Of a stretch of DNA of 64,000 nt, positions 23,601 through 36,453 are shown one piece after another; positions within the stretch are counted from its first letter, which is position 1, and each line of letters begins with the position of its first letter. The stretch is from Gyromitra esculenta. Its lineage: Eukaryota > Ascomycota > Pezizomycetes > Pezizales > Discinaceae. The position numbers and the translations under genes were made by a program. The DNA is taken from NCBI GenBank assembly GCA_038503075.1, contig JBCAML010000021.1, positions 62,001 to 126,000 on the forward strand, written 5' to 3'. Below the pieces are notes generated by a model that saw nothing but the letters and a program-made list of their open reading frames with translations, was not told the origin of the DNA and made no database searches.

Positions 23601-26297
23601 TTCCTCCATAGCGGCCGCCCCAGCGTTTGCGCTACAAACACCAGGTATCGATAACGGAACTTTTTTTTATACCATCTTCTGGACAAGCAATGGTCACGCT
23701 GCCTTGCCAACTCTTACGCGCGCTAGAGATGGAATGAAGGGACTGCTGGGTTGTGCCGTGTGTTGGAGACGCGGGAATGTTCATGGATGGGGCTTCCAAC
23801 GCTGGTTGGACATCAGGAAGGAGTTTGGAAACGGGAGGTTTCCTTTTTCGCTACCCGTGTCTGGTTAATCTTGCAATTAGGACCACTACATGTATTGAGA
23901 TATTTGTTGTATGGGCAACAGCATCTCGATATCTGAACCGTAGGATAGTCACTACCCGTGACAAGCATTTCCGAGGAAATGGAACCACGGCGGATCCCCC
24001 ACAATGCTCATTCCGAAAAGTAAGATCATGATTCACCGGTGCCGCACGTGGAGGCATAAATAGGTAGAATAATCTTCCCGGTACGGATAGTCTCATCGCT
24101 TGATGAGACCAAGGTCGAGCATGGTCACCTTGCAATTACACTAGTTGTTTTCTTTTCTTCCTTTCTTTTCCTCCCCCTGCCGCCTTGGCAGTAAGTGGGA
24201 TGTTGGATACGGCGGTGCATTTGGGGTTTTAATTTCTCCAGGAGAGCTAGATGGAGTTTTCATGGAGATACGTCTGTGCGGTTTCGAATTCTATCAGGAT
24301 ACCGCTAGGACTCGAACCCCCCTCCCACTTGTCCATATATTGTCCAGCGCAGCATGTAAGTAATACTTATCAAGCTATGTATTTGTCAACAAGAGTGTGA
24401 ACCTAGTAGTCCATCATCCCCGCCATCATCAAGCGAACGTGTTACTGGTGTGGTAAGGCGACTGATTTGCTGAGTCCTTCCTCTGTTTGTCTAGAGTCTG
24501 CTCTAGTAGACTTTCCGCACACATGGTAACGAGACCAAGTCCCCGCCGAGCCATGTTTTATAAAGACTTGCAATTCCCCAATGCGCAGAGGAGTATGGCT
24601 TATTCGACGATCGACCAATCTGCTGGGAAACAGCCCGCTGAACGAACCAATTTGCGGTTTAGTCGACAGAGTAACTTATAGAAGTTAAAGCTAAACTTTG
24701 CAATAAGTTAGCAAAATTCGACTCGTGAGAGATTTCTTGGCCTTCACTATTAGGCTTTTGCTACCTCCCGCACTCGGGGTTAGAACGGGGTTTTTAGTCT
24801 GTTTGGATTGCTGTAGGGGTAATTCCACTGGAGTGGGTATCATGGTTACTAGTACTACCAAGTGAACGCTGTTTGACCAACATGTTTACCCATGAATTAA
24901 CCCGTTTATCCAGAGCTTCACGATGGGTCGGATTAGTTGCTCCGTCGATAACCTGAGAGTGCCGAGTCACCTTGCGGAAGGCCAGCGGCTTTTGTACAAG
25001 TCTGAGCAAAGCACTCCAAGTGGTTTTTGGTGGAGAGAGAAACTGCTGCGAAATACAGATTTGTGGTTCGCGTGTTGGGCTTTTTAGGTCAAATAAATCT
25101 ATGTGAAGAGGTTAATGTTATGTTATGGAATCATGGCCACATGAGATTTGTTTTCTACTCCGTCTTTAATTGGCTTTTCACTTCGCTATCTCGCTATCTA
25201 CTTCCGTTACAGTTTTTCATGAAGCTTGTCGTGGTCTCTCTTACGCACACTCTTCTCGGTTATGAATCTATCTGACGTTTAATCCACCTGGCTACGGTTT
25301 TCGAGGATGCACGACTGACGGAAGTAGAGTGCCTCTATTAACACCCGTAGTTATGTGTCCATTCGTAATTAAGCATCACCAGCGACGGACTACAATCGGA
25401 CCTTGTTGTAGTGAACACACATAGTTCACCAGTTTCCGTTCATTGTAGCAACGTATTCGTTCCTGGAGGCCCATTCGTGCGCAAAGTACATAGGTGTTGA
25501 TGGTAAGAAAGCTTAGTTTGTCACAGCATTTTGACAGTCTTCACGACGGAGCCCTGCATGGTATACCTGTGATTGTACGTACTACAATCCCATGCATGAA
25601 GACTACTGCTCGACGAAATATAGGCTCGTTCTTGCATATAAACTGGATAGGGTAGCAGCAAGTCCCTTGGATGGATCATCCTCTCGGTTGGTGCCCTCCA
25701 TATCGCGAGATAAATTAATACCCGAGACTGTGTTCCCGTTTTAGTACGTCTCTTGATTGTGTTATCAGAGTATATAGATTATCCCCCACTTGTTTCTGTC
25801 GCTTTATCGCTTTCATTGTATTCTGTTGCTCACTCGATCCTTAGTTGATCTCAACCCTGACCCTGAGAATCTCGATATGTGGGTGATAAACTGTGAAGCT
25901 GGTTGATACGCGTGCACTAACTTCTCTCGACAGCAGAACGATGGACGACAGACATCAAAGGTCAATGTGAAAGGGCTACTTTTACGAGAAGGCTGCCTTG
26001 CATGTTCACCCAGACCAAGCTCGAAAACAAAGGGCAAGCGAAAAGCTAGCCAGTACCTCGCGACTTGATTCCCTAAGACACTTCTTGTCTCGGTGGACGG
26101 GGATCTTGGATTAGTTGGCGGCAGGGTAACCAACGTCCCATTGAAATGCTCTGGCCTTCCCAAACATCTCCATCCACCTCTCCCGTTTTTTCCTGTACAG
26201 CTCACCTTTAACGCCCATTGCCCACCGGCAGATCGCCTACACTTTCGTCTTCCTTACCGACCTGCTCCCTGGCTCCCTGGCTTCTGTCCCTCCAGTT
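20601..26297. other. Gene desert, 5.7 kb
   Basis: No open frame resembles a known family and no splice-connected series of exons was found. Two stretches carry weak tRNA-like promoter boxes (22185-22250 plus strand; 21605-21655 minus strand) but do not fold as tRNAs. The last few hundred bases form the Clr2 upstream region, with pyrimidine-rich sequence at 26180-26296. Confidence 0.45.
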
Positions 26298-28453
26298 ATG
26301 GGCCCTACAAAGTACACCCCATTGACCCTTCACTACTCTGACGCTGTCAACACCGTCTACCCCCGCCAGGTAGAGAAGCTCATTGCCGACGACGGAACCT
26401 ACGAATTCTTCCGTCCCTTGGCCGAGAACGAACAGAAGGATATTCTATGGCGGTCAAAGACAGCCAAGGCGTTGGTGGAAAAGTACCAGAAAAACGTTAA
26501 AGGTGGGACTCGGGAATAGCTACATTCAGATGTGTGCTTTAGATTTATTTTAATACCCGTTGAACGCGTCATATTGCGGGGGGAGGGGGCTAAATGGTGA
26601 CGGGAAGCTGACCGAGACCAATGTAGGGAAGGAATACATCTTCAAGACTCTGCCAGAACACTACAAGCTCTATGAACATGTGAAAGGAAGAAGGGTTGGT
26701 GCTCGCGTCTTCTGTGCTGTTTAGTGTTTTTTTTCCTTTGAATTTAGAATTTACTCCCTCCCCACCGTTTCCTAACCCGTAACTAAGAGGCGATATGATG
26801 CAGGATGAGAAATCTGGCGGTACAATCTCGGAACGTCGGGATACTTATCTGTTCGGTCATCCCACCGGCAAGCGCTTTCGCTCCCCCGCCGAGTTTGTGC
26901 CCCACATCCTCAGCCTTGCTGCACAGGATGGTAAGCCCTGTGCGTGCTGGATCTGTACCGGAACGAAACATGGAAATCCGCTCTCGACGAAGAGATTGCC
27001 GAAACGAGAAGCGGATGCTTCGGAGGCGAGAAGGGTGGTAGCTCTGGAGGAGCGCCAGAAGGAGCAGGAGACGGCGGGGTGGGTTCTGAGGAAAGGCGAA
27101 GTGGTGTGGGTTTGGCTATCAGACAACCCAGAGGCGGAGGAGGAAGACGATGATGCGTTGGTGGACGGTGATGGCGGGCTGTGGGTAGCTGGTATTGTTG
27201 CAGAACGACCTAGTTTTACGCCGCCTTTCCAGAAGGTTCGTAAGACGACTGGTAATTCGTTCGCAGACATCGATATGGGCGATACTCCACCGACTTGGCA
27301 AGAAGGTGGGGGCATGTCCGAGAAAACTTACATCGTCCAATTATGCTCCGATCCCCCCGGCCCCGGCCAGATCCTCAAGGACGTTCCACAGCACCATGTA
27401 AAACCATGGCTCACCCGTCGGGAATGCGCGCAACCACCGGCTTCCTACAGCGGCAAAGTCGAGCACCCGTCAATCGTTCAAGCCCGCCGTGTCGCCGAAA
27501 CCTTCTCCTTATTCGACCGTGTCCCGGATACTACGTCCGCGTCCGATCCGAGTGCCAGCACCTCGAAGGTCACTAATTTTCAAGGTGCATTTATTGGTGC
27601 CGAAAAGCTTTATATCCACGAACCTGTTCGAATATCTTCCGCAAACGCAGACGAGAGCGAAGACGTCCTTGTGGTCGATAAAATATATACTTCCACAACC
27701 ACATCCGGGGCTGTCGGCAGCGATGGTAAGAAGAAGACATTCACCACAACACTCTTCCAAGGCAACGTGTACACGGCATATCCATCCACCACCTGTGCTC
27801 CTCTCACCACTCAACAATTCGCAGAACTCCCGTTCCGCATGAAACGCGGCAGCGGCACCGGTGAAGTCATCAAATGGTTCATCCGCAACACCCCCGATGA
27901 GCGTGGAGAATGCTCAGTGAAGATGATATTGGGACGATGGTACGAGCCGCAGGCCGTCAAAGAGTGGATCGGGACAACCGGATTCTCCGGGGGCCTGCCA
28001 AGTAGCAGGGAACTTGCAATGTGCCAAAAGGACGTAAAACGCTGGGTCAGGAACCGAGCTGACTCACTGGGTCTCGTTTCGGTGAACGGCGTAGATCTAA
28101 ATTCTGAAGGAGAGGTCAAGATTAAACCCGGCAGACTGACAAATCCAGCAAAATCAGAGCTGGATAGTGATGCCATGGATGTTGATCAGCGGCAGCCACC
28201 ACCACGGATCGTGGCCCTGACCCCCGAGAGAGGCTTCAAGAGCGTGAACCCTTCCGCTACCCCTGGCACCAGCAACATTACTCCGGGAAAGACTCCCGGG
28301 ACTATTGTACAGGTTGATAGCGACGTCGATAACGCAGAACAAGATGATGATGACGACGACGACGAAGACGAAGCTACAATGTCGGATGACAAGTATCGGC
28401 AACCAGGACCAGACGTGCTATCGCGGAGTCCAACCAAGAGATTCGGCATGTAA
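26298..28453 (+). CDS. Clr2 homologue, transcriptional-silencing factor
   Basis: Three exons: 26298 to ~26495, 26608-26694 and 26804-28453, about 644 aa. The protein carries the N-terminal Clr2 'transil' signature (TYLFGHPTGKRFRSPAEFVP, then the Cys pair CACWICTG) and the central Clr2 domain (GEVVWVWL.., ..GLWVAGIV.., YIVQLC, HHVKPWLTR, FIGAEKLYIHEPVR, LFQGNVYTAYP). The tail is acidic (Asp/Glu run near residues 620-630). Known of the family: Clr2 is part of the SHREC complex in fission yeast, with Clr1, Clr3 and Mit1, and acts in heterochromatic gene silencing in the nucleus. The first junction is uncertain: donor GTTAAA at 26496 with acceptor AG at 26606-26607 is in phase, while the alternative donor at 26503 is not in phase with that acceptor. 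Confidence 0.82.
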
Positions 28454-31400
28454 GAGTTTATTTATTTTAATATCCAAGAACCAACGTGATGCGGTGCACT
28501 TTAATTTCTTTTTCTCTTCCCTTTTTTGTGGGTTTGGCATGCGTGGAGAAAACTGTATCAATATCGAGGCGCCTGGATTAATTACCCATATATCTAGCCT
28601 TTAATGTGGGTGGATCCTTTTTTTCCTTCTCCGTTTTGTGTGGAAAGTGGGGAATTCTTTTTATGGTGTTTTTATTGTTTCGGCACGGATGTGGGGGATG
28701 AATGTGTACTTAGCATGACGGAATTTGAATACCAATGTATTTTCTTTCTAGAGAGGATTAGGTTGTTTTATTGCTTTACCGATTCGTTGTGTATCGTGAG
28801 AAACGTTGCTCGCCATGCTAGGAAGGGAGATGGCGGATTCGCTGTGAGGCGTAGTTTACAGTTTGGGAATTGGTGAGTGAGGTAGTGCTATAGTTTTGAG
28901 CTGCCTTGTAGACGTAGACATAATATTCTCGACAGGCCTAGCTAGATACGTGTAGGTATCATCGTTATCAACGAACAGTAGGACACACCTACGGGTTGAT
29001 GTCCTTTTCGGGACTATATTACAACCGCGCAGTCAGTACCGGTAATAGCGAAACGAGACGACATAGCAAGTCACCGAGTTTTTCCAGTCTGGCAAAGCTC
29101 CGGCTCACTCTCGAGGACTAGTTTTGGTCTTTAAGATGGATCCGTTGGACAGCTCACACGAGTGTGTGTATCTCTACGTTACGTTTATTACACTGAATAC
29201 AGACCAACCTCTGCAAGTGAAGCCGCGGACTCGGAGATGTGCAGAAAGCGATTCGACTCGTTGTAAACTTGTAAGAGCTAGGGTAGCTGCAAGATACCAT
29301 AAGGTACCCCAGTCGGTTCAGTTCAGTTCAGTTCAGTTTTTTTTGTGTTATTAGGTTCGATAGGTCTCGAGTAATCGACCCTCTGCTCTGGGTGATGGAG
29401 GAACTTGATCACTCCAAAGCCCTGTTGGCGGCGAGTATACTTTTGAATAGCAACGTTGAAATGGTATAAAATCATACTGTTGGGTTCAGCTACGTATTTT
29501 TCTAACTTTAGTATCACACGCACTTGCTGTAGCTATTAGCACAGCTATCAGGAGCATAAGCGTTTTATGGATTGGTATCCGAGGGAGTGGTGGTTTCGAG
29601 GTAGGGGGCCGACAGATGTACTAATACTACTGGCGGAATGCCCAATTGCAAACTGCACAAGTATATTTTTAAAAAAGTCGCGAGGTAGACGAGTGACATT
29701 TCATGACTGAAATGCGAGGTCTTCTCTGTGGCTTTTTTTTGTAAAGCTAGAGGGTATAGAGATAGGAAAAAGTTGATGCAGTTCTGAGAGAAAGGATCAA
29801 GCGCTGCTTAATAGTATCTCTGGTGATTTTTGGATTAAGGGGGCCGGTAGAGGCTGCGTTTAGATGAGGTCTATGGTATTACCTTTTGAAGGCTAGAGGT
29901 GGAGATGATGGCCATGGGGTATTACAAAAAGAGCTAATATTCAGATTCTACGGCCTGAAGGTATAAGCCACGCTCTGTATATAGATTTTGGAAGATGAAA
30001 AGTGGTCTCGGCTTTGTGGTTTGCAGGGATGGGACAGATCGAGTGAAGTGTGGTGAGGATCACCATTCGGGGTTAAAGCCGGATCAAGCGAGACATTTGC
30101 TATGGAGAGTCAAATAGGGACGTTTTACAGTGATGTCAGCTGTGGCTCAGTGGAGTGTTTTACTGGACGATCAGCTGCAGAAATCACAGCCCCAATCAGT
30201 CGGTAGTCGCGTGTAGTAGAAAAAGACGCGAGAGTTTCCGGTGATACTGGCGAACGTGTCGGCCCACCTCCTTACCACTCCACTCTTCTTCAAGTCGTGA
30301 GAGTGCGTGTGGACGCTAAACTATGTCATCCGCCATATCTCGGAAGCGGAAGCTTCTGGTGGGCCCCTATCTAGCCGCTTTATACGCGATTACCACCAAG
30401 CCTGTCCTTAGTCATATTGTTGCGAGCAAAATCATTTGCTATCAACACCAGTATTCACTAGCACTGGTTGGATACCCCTCGGTCCTGTGAGGGTGAAGTG
30501 ATAAACTGGCCCCTCTACTGCAATGCTTAGTTCGGTAAGCTTAGAGCCTATGGAGATATAGCTGAGCCTGAAGAGGAGAGCATAACTGTCTCTGCATGCA
30601 GGAGATGATATGAAGAGAAGGATGTTAAGACTATCCTCACACAAGGTATCCCCTACGCTGATGTTTCGATGCAGCCGGGGTTTATCCAAGAGTCCGAAAT
30701 TGTTAATCTCACACATAAACCACATTCAAAACTCTCCGAGACGCCGTTCTGAAATTTTTTTTTGGCACTGTTACCAACATAAGGGATGGTGGGATGATGG
30801 GATGATGGTCCCCTTGGCATATAAACCGAGAAAACAGCATCCTGGTGAGGAATGTTCAGCGCCGGCAGGGAGGCACCTAGAGTAGCTCCCCTACGAATAC
30901 TATTGTCGGTGCCCTTGCTGGGGCTTCACCGGCACCCCCCGAACGTTAAGCTCAAGCGTCATAGCGCGGTCGATCATATTGTACATAATATGCACAAGCG
31001 AGATTCGTAGTCGAGGTGCGTACCTACGACGTATTGTGATTACGAACCCCCCGGCTCTAATCTATAGAAAACCAGCAATTAGTATAAGTAAATCTCTCGA
31101 CATCGTAATAATCGGCGACTACCTATTACAACGAAGTGCCGAGGGATCCGAGAGCTGCGAATCGAAGCATCTACCATAGAAGCTAGACAAAAGTACATGG
31201 TTTATGTCGAGCTATCGTAATGGAATGTAGATAAAGCGTGGCGTTTTTCCAGCACTGAATCCATGTTAAATAAAATAAACGTAGTGTGAGGTGGTATTAC
31301 ACTCTGTAACTTAAGTAACTACAGTTTCAAGAAAAAAAAGTGTAGATAATTATTTTTCAGAAGTTTGAACCACTACCTAAAAGGTTAACTTCGCTGGCTC

Positions 31401-32103
31401 GATGGTAGCTCACCTTGAGTCGGTAATATACTCTGTCTAATCAATAGAATATGGGACTAGAACCACAGATACTGTTATTTCTTTGCGTTAGGTGGGGTTA
31501 CACTAAATTTAGTTCTTTTTTGTGCTCTGCACTAGGATTCCCTGACTTCTTATCCTAATATATGTCTAGAGCATATACGTATCCCCTAATTATGGTTGTC
31601 ATATTTCCCTGAAACCGCTGATACTTAAGTTACCGAGTGTAATCTCGTTGCCCTGCTCATGCAGCCGGAATTTACTAAGTGACGTAATTACTCTTTTGAG
31701 TAACATTACATGTGCCTGCGACTATACGTAGATACGAGGATCTTAGTACTGGGGATAGAAATTTATGTAGTGTCTGGATTCTTATGGTCGCCTTTTGCAG
31801 TACTTGCAACACCAACCAGGTGGTACGATAGTTATAACTAGACAGCTCGTTTTTATTGTTCTATCATTAGCATATATTATTAGGTTATATTAACAGCCTT
31901 TAAACTCTATAAACTGTAAAGTCTACCACCGTAAGCCATTACAGAGTATAAATCCTTTTTTTGGATAACTCTTGAAATATACCGCGCACAACGCTAGGGG
32001 AATAAAATACATATGTATTCTAACAAACAACAAACAAAAAAGCCTCAAATACGCCACACACCCACACGCCAACCATGCAACCATTCCCACATCATATCAT
32101 ACA
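28454..32103. other. Intergenic, 3.6 kb, between Clr2 and the second SAT4-type gene
   Basis: No supported gene. It includes a TTCAG tandem repeat at 29318-29339 and a GGGATGATG repeat at 30784-30810. A 90-codon plus-strand frame at 28604-28876 directly follows Clr2 but has no family resemblance and biased composition. Confidence 0.45.
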
Positions 32104-33683
32104 TTATACGCTTTCCTCAACAAAAATCTCAACATCCGTAGCCTTCACGCTTCCATTACTTTCTCTCTCTACCCCATCATGAAACTCTCCGCTTTCTGTA
32201 TCGCCCCTACTCGACGTCTCACTCTTTGGCGTGATCGACCCGCTCGCGACCCGGAATTCCTCCGTCGAGCTGTGCTCCGCGACGCTCATAGCATTCGAGA
32301 TAGTGTTGAGTGCGATGGCGTTCTGACGGCTTCGTGATTTACTGTTGTATACAATTTCGTCAGAGGGTTTTTTGTTGAGGTGGTTGTCAGATTTTATGCC
32401 GGAGATGCCGAGGAGACTAGGAAGGTAGTAGAAGAAGAAGGGTTTTGCCACGGGGGCGGAACCGCAGCTGATGCTAATTAGGACCTCAACGCTAGAAGGC
32501 AGTCTTAGTTGAAGGACTTGAACTACTGGAAGAGGTGGCGATAGCTTACTTTGACCATATAACGAGGGAAAGATAGTCCCCTAAAGAAATTGGGTTCGGG
32601 TTAGCAGTTTGTGGCCACTGTACTTCAGTGGTACACGAAACTTACATGAAACGTCTTTAGAATCAACTACCGAAATTGTGTGGAGACGAAGAACGCCAGA
32701 CAAGACGCCCCTAGGAAGTACATCGTCAGCTCTGCGTCAATCGTAGATTGAAATGGAGACAAAAAATCTGGTCCTACTTACAGCCCACCCAATGAAAACA
32801 CTGCTACTAAACTACATTTCTCTCTAGGTGGTAAACGAATGTTCCAAACCATTTTGATAGGGAGTAACCAAACGATAAGATCGGTCATGATATTGATCGC
32901 CGGCAGAGAGGACTGCATGGCTTTCTGGTTCATGCATACCCCCTTGACGGTTCCCTGGAAGTTAGGGTCTACTTGGTTCCAGTAATATGACACGGGAATA
33001 CACTGGAGAAACGAGACGATGACGGAAGCGATGGTGAATGCCGTAGAGAAGCCAAGAACAGACCAGCAGACTGTTACCATGCGCTCTGAAGGAGTAAGTC
33101 GTATGACTAGGAGAAGTAGTGACGCTTTGCAAAAACCTAGCGAGAGGAAGTAGCAGATCTGACCAACCCAGCCAAGCTGATTGTGAAAAATGTTTAACGT
33201 TTGTAATGCTGCTAAAACTATGAGTGATGTAATTACCTTGTGGCTAAGAATGCCATCTTGTATCGTTAGTGTTTCCTGATGTCGACCGTTCCCACTCTTG
33301 ACTCCTGGTATGATCGTTAATACATGTATGGGATAGCTAGTATCACTGAGGCTTAACCACCTAATAAACTGACGATAGCCAAAACGCTGCCAAAAATCTA
33401 GAAAGGTTGATTTCTATTTAGCGCTGGTACAGAAGTTGATAAGGCATCCGGTGGTGTTTCTTACTGCTGCCAATATCATACACCAGTCATCACCCCCCAT
33501 CCTCCGTATCAAGAATGCACGGCAGTAAATTCGAATAACCATAACGATGATCATTATAATGAGCAATGAGCTGACAGTCCCCAACAGCCTCGGCCCGCGA
33601 TTTTCTAACCTTGAGGGATCGTCTGTGTCCTCTGTGGCCGACCTCCCGAGTACTTCTTTTGTCAATTCAAACATTACTGCCAT
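32104..33683 (-). CDS. SAT4/PTH11-type fungal rhodopsin-like membrane protein (2)
   Basis: Seven exons on the minus strand: 33683-33465, 33397-33361, 33304-33237, 33176-32782, 32710-32646, 32580-32550, 32491-32104. They encode 400 aa in phase. Family motifs appear in order: RIYCRAFLIRRMGGDDWCMI, IFGSVLAIVSLLG, KSGNGRHQETL, QICYFLSLGFCKASLLLLVI, RLTPSER, CIPVSYYWNQ, AINIMTDLIVWLLPI, EKCSLVAVFSLGGLGVLSGV, YLSLVIWSNVEVLISISCGS, followed by a hydrophilic Ser-rich tail. It is a distant relative of the 16258-18018 protein (same domain, low identity), not a recent duplicate. Known of the family: seven-TM membrane proteins, function mostly unassigned. Exon 2 is 37 nt and exon 6 is 31 nt. Confidence 0.86.
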
Positions 33684-34633
33684 TATTTTCCCATGCCCGC
33701 GTTGGGGAGCTTTATGAATGGATTCCTGGTGAACGTTCTGCCAAACGAAGAGAAGCTGCGAGACAGAAGCAGTAGTAGAGGCGATGGGTTATGTGCGTGA
33801 AGGAAGCGAGGGTACCAAACCGTTTTTCCCTATGCATGTGCAGCCTCTCTAGTTATGTATTGAAATCGCAGCCAGATTCCAGAAGCTAGATGCGCAAGCC
33901 TAAGGAGCCGTCTCTGACGGCCGATTTTCCGAGGCATAATCCAAATGCTCTTAGTGGGTCATCCTTGTGGAGTATCGCCGATCCTCCTTCTCGTGGCTCT
34001 TTGTGGGGAGAGCAAGACCCTGAACCCACTACCAAGGCAGTGGTACTTGGAGGGCCTAAGCGAGGTGGGTGATAACCCGTTATTGCTAGTATCAAATCAA
34101 AGTTCATTAACCACACAGCACCATCACTCGATCGAGTGAATTCCTGGATCACTGCGTAGAGGATTAGGTCACGAATCGGCTCCCTTGGTGCGGATAGCTC
34201 CCCGATACCACGGGCCTTCTGCTTTGTGAGACCGTGGTTCGACGTTGGATGGTGGGAAGAGCTAGGGCCTCGGCTATGTTTCACACGTGGCATGGCTGAA
34301 CTATCAAGCGAACCCGATTTCATTTCCCCAGATCTTGGCTTGATGTCTTCTCTACCGTACTATTGGGCCTCGGGGCGGCGAAGACACTGATTTTCTCCGT
34401 GGTGACTAATAACCATCGTATCCCTTCGATGAGTTCTTAGATCTTGCGCGGCTTCTGGAAATGGTTCACTTGAACTTTAGTTGGTGGAATCGACTAACCA
34501 GGATTCTGACACTCGCCCGGACAATCCTACTTCTGCTGCTAAGCGAGGTGTAGCAGCTTGCCTAGGTTGGTAAGTGTTCTGGCCAACACTATTTGTTTCA
34601 AGAGCTACATGCATATCTCTTACGACTCGTTGG
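33684..34633. other. Intergenic, upstream of the second SAT4-type gene
   Basis: A 145-codon minus-strand frame at 33886-34323 shows biased composition and no family resemblance; I do not call it a gene. Confidence 0.4.
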
Positions 34634-34795
34634 TGGTCGACGGGGCGGTAGCGAATACTGGATGTTGACGAACAGGGGTTTTCTGTGCGAAAGAAAGCTG
34701 CCAAGCTGCAGATCTGGGCGGAAACATCTAGTTTATTGGTCTAAATCCCCCTGTTCGTCAACACCTAGTGTTCGCTATCGCCCCGTGAACGACTG
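34634..34795. mobile_element. MITE-like inverted-repeat element, family F
   Basis: Left arm GTCGACGGGGCGGTAGCGAA, then GATGTTGACGAACAGGGG. The right arm carries the reverse complements (TTCGCTATCGCCCCGTGAAC and CCCCTGTTCGTCAACACC). The arms are about 48 bp with several transition mismatches. The exact ends and target duplication are unclear. Confidence 0.6.
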
Positions 34796-35710
34796 TACGT
34801 GTATTCTCCTGGCTTTGCAGTGGAGAGACGGAAACAGCTCGGATTATATTGTGTGAGGGAATTTTTGCTAGCCAGGGAGCTTTTTGCTCTCAGCCGTAAT
34901 GCCGCTAGGAATACTCGTATCTGAGAAATCTAAGTGGCTGTGTTGCGTCCAGTGAGGTAAGAAAAACATCCGGAGCCCTAAGTTCTCGAGCCTCTATTGT
35001 GGGGACTTCTGGTGGATTTAAACGATCCAGGATGGATGCGAGGGCGCTATCCAGTTCGGGGAAGCCCGGATAATCATCGTTAGTAGCGGATCTATCCGCT
35101 GGGGATAGCTTCTGAGATAGGTTAACAAGGTCCATCAACAGCGAAAATGCTGTGCCGAGATGCAACGTCTTGGTGGACAGGTGAAGAGATTGGCTTTAGA
35201 AGCATTAGCGTTGGTTACATGTATTGAGTTTCAATTATTGTCATAGCATCCTTATAGAGCTACTAGCAAGGCATTCGCACTAGTGCTAGAGACGCGAGGG
35301 AAAGCAATTAACCTCTGGCACATCCCTCTGGCACATCCTAAGATACTTTCCTCTGCATGACAGCCCCACAGGACCCACCAAGGGGGAGAATAGTGGCGGC
35401 ATTGGCAATTGTCAGCATTTTATGCTAATAGTCTCTACACCCGAGCACTTTCGCAGCGTACGCCAAGTAGGTGTTTCAGCGTACGCACTGATTGGGCAAG
35501 ATACCTATCAAGAGAAAGTTAGCCACAATCCCTCTGACATCTCAACGGAATTTTTGTTCATTATAGCTCTCGGTGAGTCCCGTCTCTACCAATCAGTTGG
35601 TGATAACTAAGGCCATCAAAAAAGTAAACCAATCATCACACATCGAGTTAAAATGTGGGGCTCTGGAACACACCCACCAATAAGTGGTGTTGGAAATTGT
35701 AAGTGTAATA
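34796..35710. other. Intergenic, one possible exon remnant
   Basis: The minus-strand frame 34905-35165 (86 codons) has protein-like composition (DLVNLSQKL.., FPELDSALASILDRLNP) but no start context, partner exons or recognisable family. It may be a remnant of a degraded gene. Nothing else is seen. Confidence 0.3.
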
Positions 35711-35845
35711 CCGTACCTGTTAGCAGGCATACAAACCAAAAAACGGGGGTGTGTGGCTCCGTACGCTATAGCATTAGGCACGAATTCCGTAGCATACAAA
35801 GCCACTCTCCCTTTTTCCTGTTCGTATGCTTGCTAACAGGTACCA
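35711..35845. mobile_element. MITE, family G (copy 1, 135 bp)
   Basis: The left end CCGTACCTGTTAGCAGGCAT and the right end TGCTTGCTAACAGGTACCA are inverted repeats, with TA on both sides (35709-35710, 35846-35847). The interior GTGTGTGGCT..TAGCAT..GGCACG..TTCCGTAGCATACAAAGCCA recurs at 37275-37405. Confidence 0.75.
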
Positions 35846-36153
35846 TAATCTCGGTTTATTCGAACGGTTGCCGAGGAGGTGGCTTGCGGATACTATGCTA
35901 TTTCTAGGTAGAAAGTACGTATATTGATTTGGCTTGTGTGTAGCCTGTGCTCTGGTGTTGGTCCCCCTTGAAGTAACCAACTTGTGCTTTACTTCGGTCA
36001 TCCCCTCAAAAGGATTAGTTTTTGTTAAGGATGCCAGCCACGATTCTTAGCAGCCGTCCGAGTATGCTAAGATTATACGGTACCTGTATCACACTGGAAA
36101 GCAATCTTTATACAGTGTACAGTCATGTTCGCAAAGTCCTGGCACCCTACCAA

Positions 36154-36453
36154 TCACAGATAATAAACCGAATAGTCGTGGATCGAGATAGGAAAAAGTA
36201 AATCAAAAGAGAAGAAAGCTATAGAAACCCTGAGATGCTGAATATCGTCTAACAACTTCACATAGTTACCTTCTGCAAAAATTATAGCCTCAATCTGCCG
36301 TAGGTGCTCAATAGAGATATCGATGAGGGGTGCCAAAACTTTTCGGACGGGACTGTACAGAGGAAAGGGTCGAGAAACGCGAAGCTTGGGGTTCAGGGCT
36401 GCTACTGGCCTCCCAAAGTTTTCGAGGAAGATTCTAGCAGCGGGATTAGCCAC
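36154..36453 (-). other. Possible coding fragment of unknown family
   Basis: A 99-codon minus-strand open frame with protein-like composition (RPVAALNPKLRVS.., LAPLIDISIEHLRQIEAIIF, YVKLLDDIQHLR). I cannot assign a family, and no convincing splice partner was found upstream, although a second protein-like frame lies at 36594-36956 on the same strand. It could be part of a decayed gene. Confidence 0.25.

Noticed and set aside
24300..24370. Minus-strand GGTTCGAGTCC B box
   Set aside because: Perfect B box but no matching T stem, A box or acceptor pairing, so not a tRNA gene.
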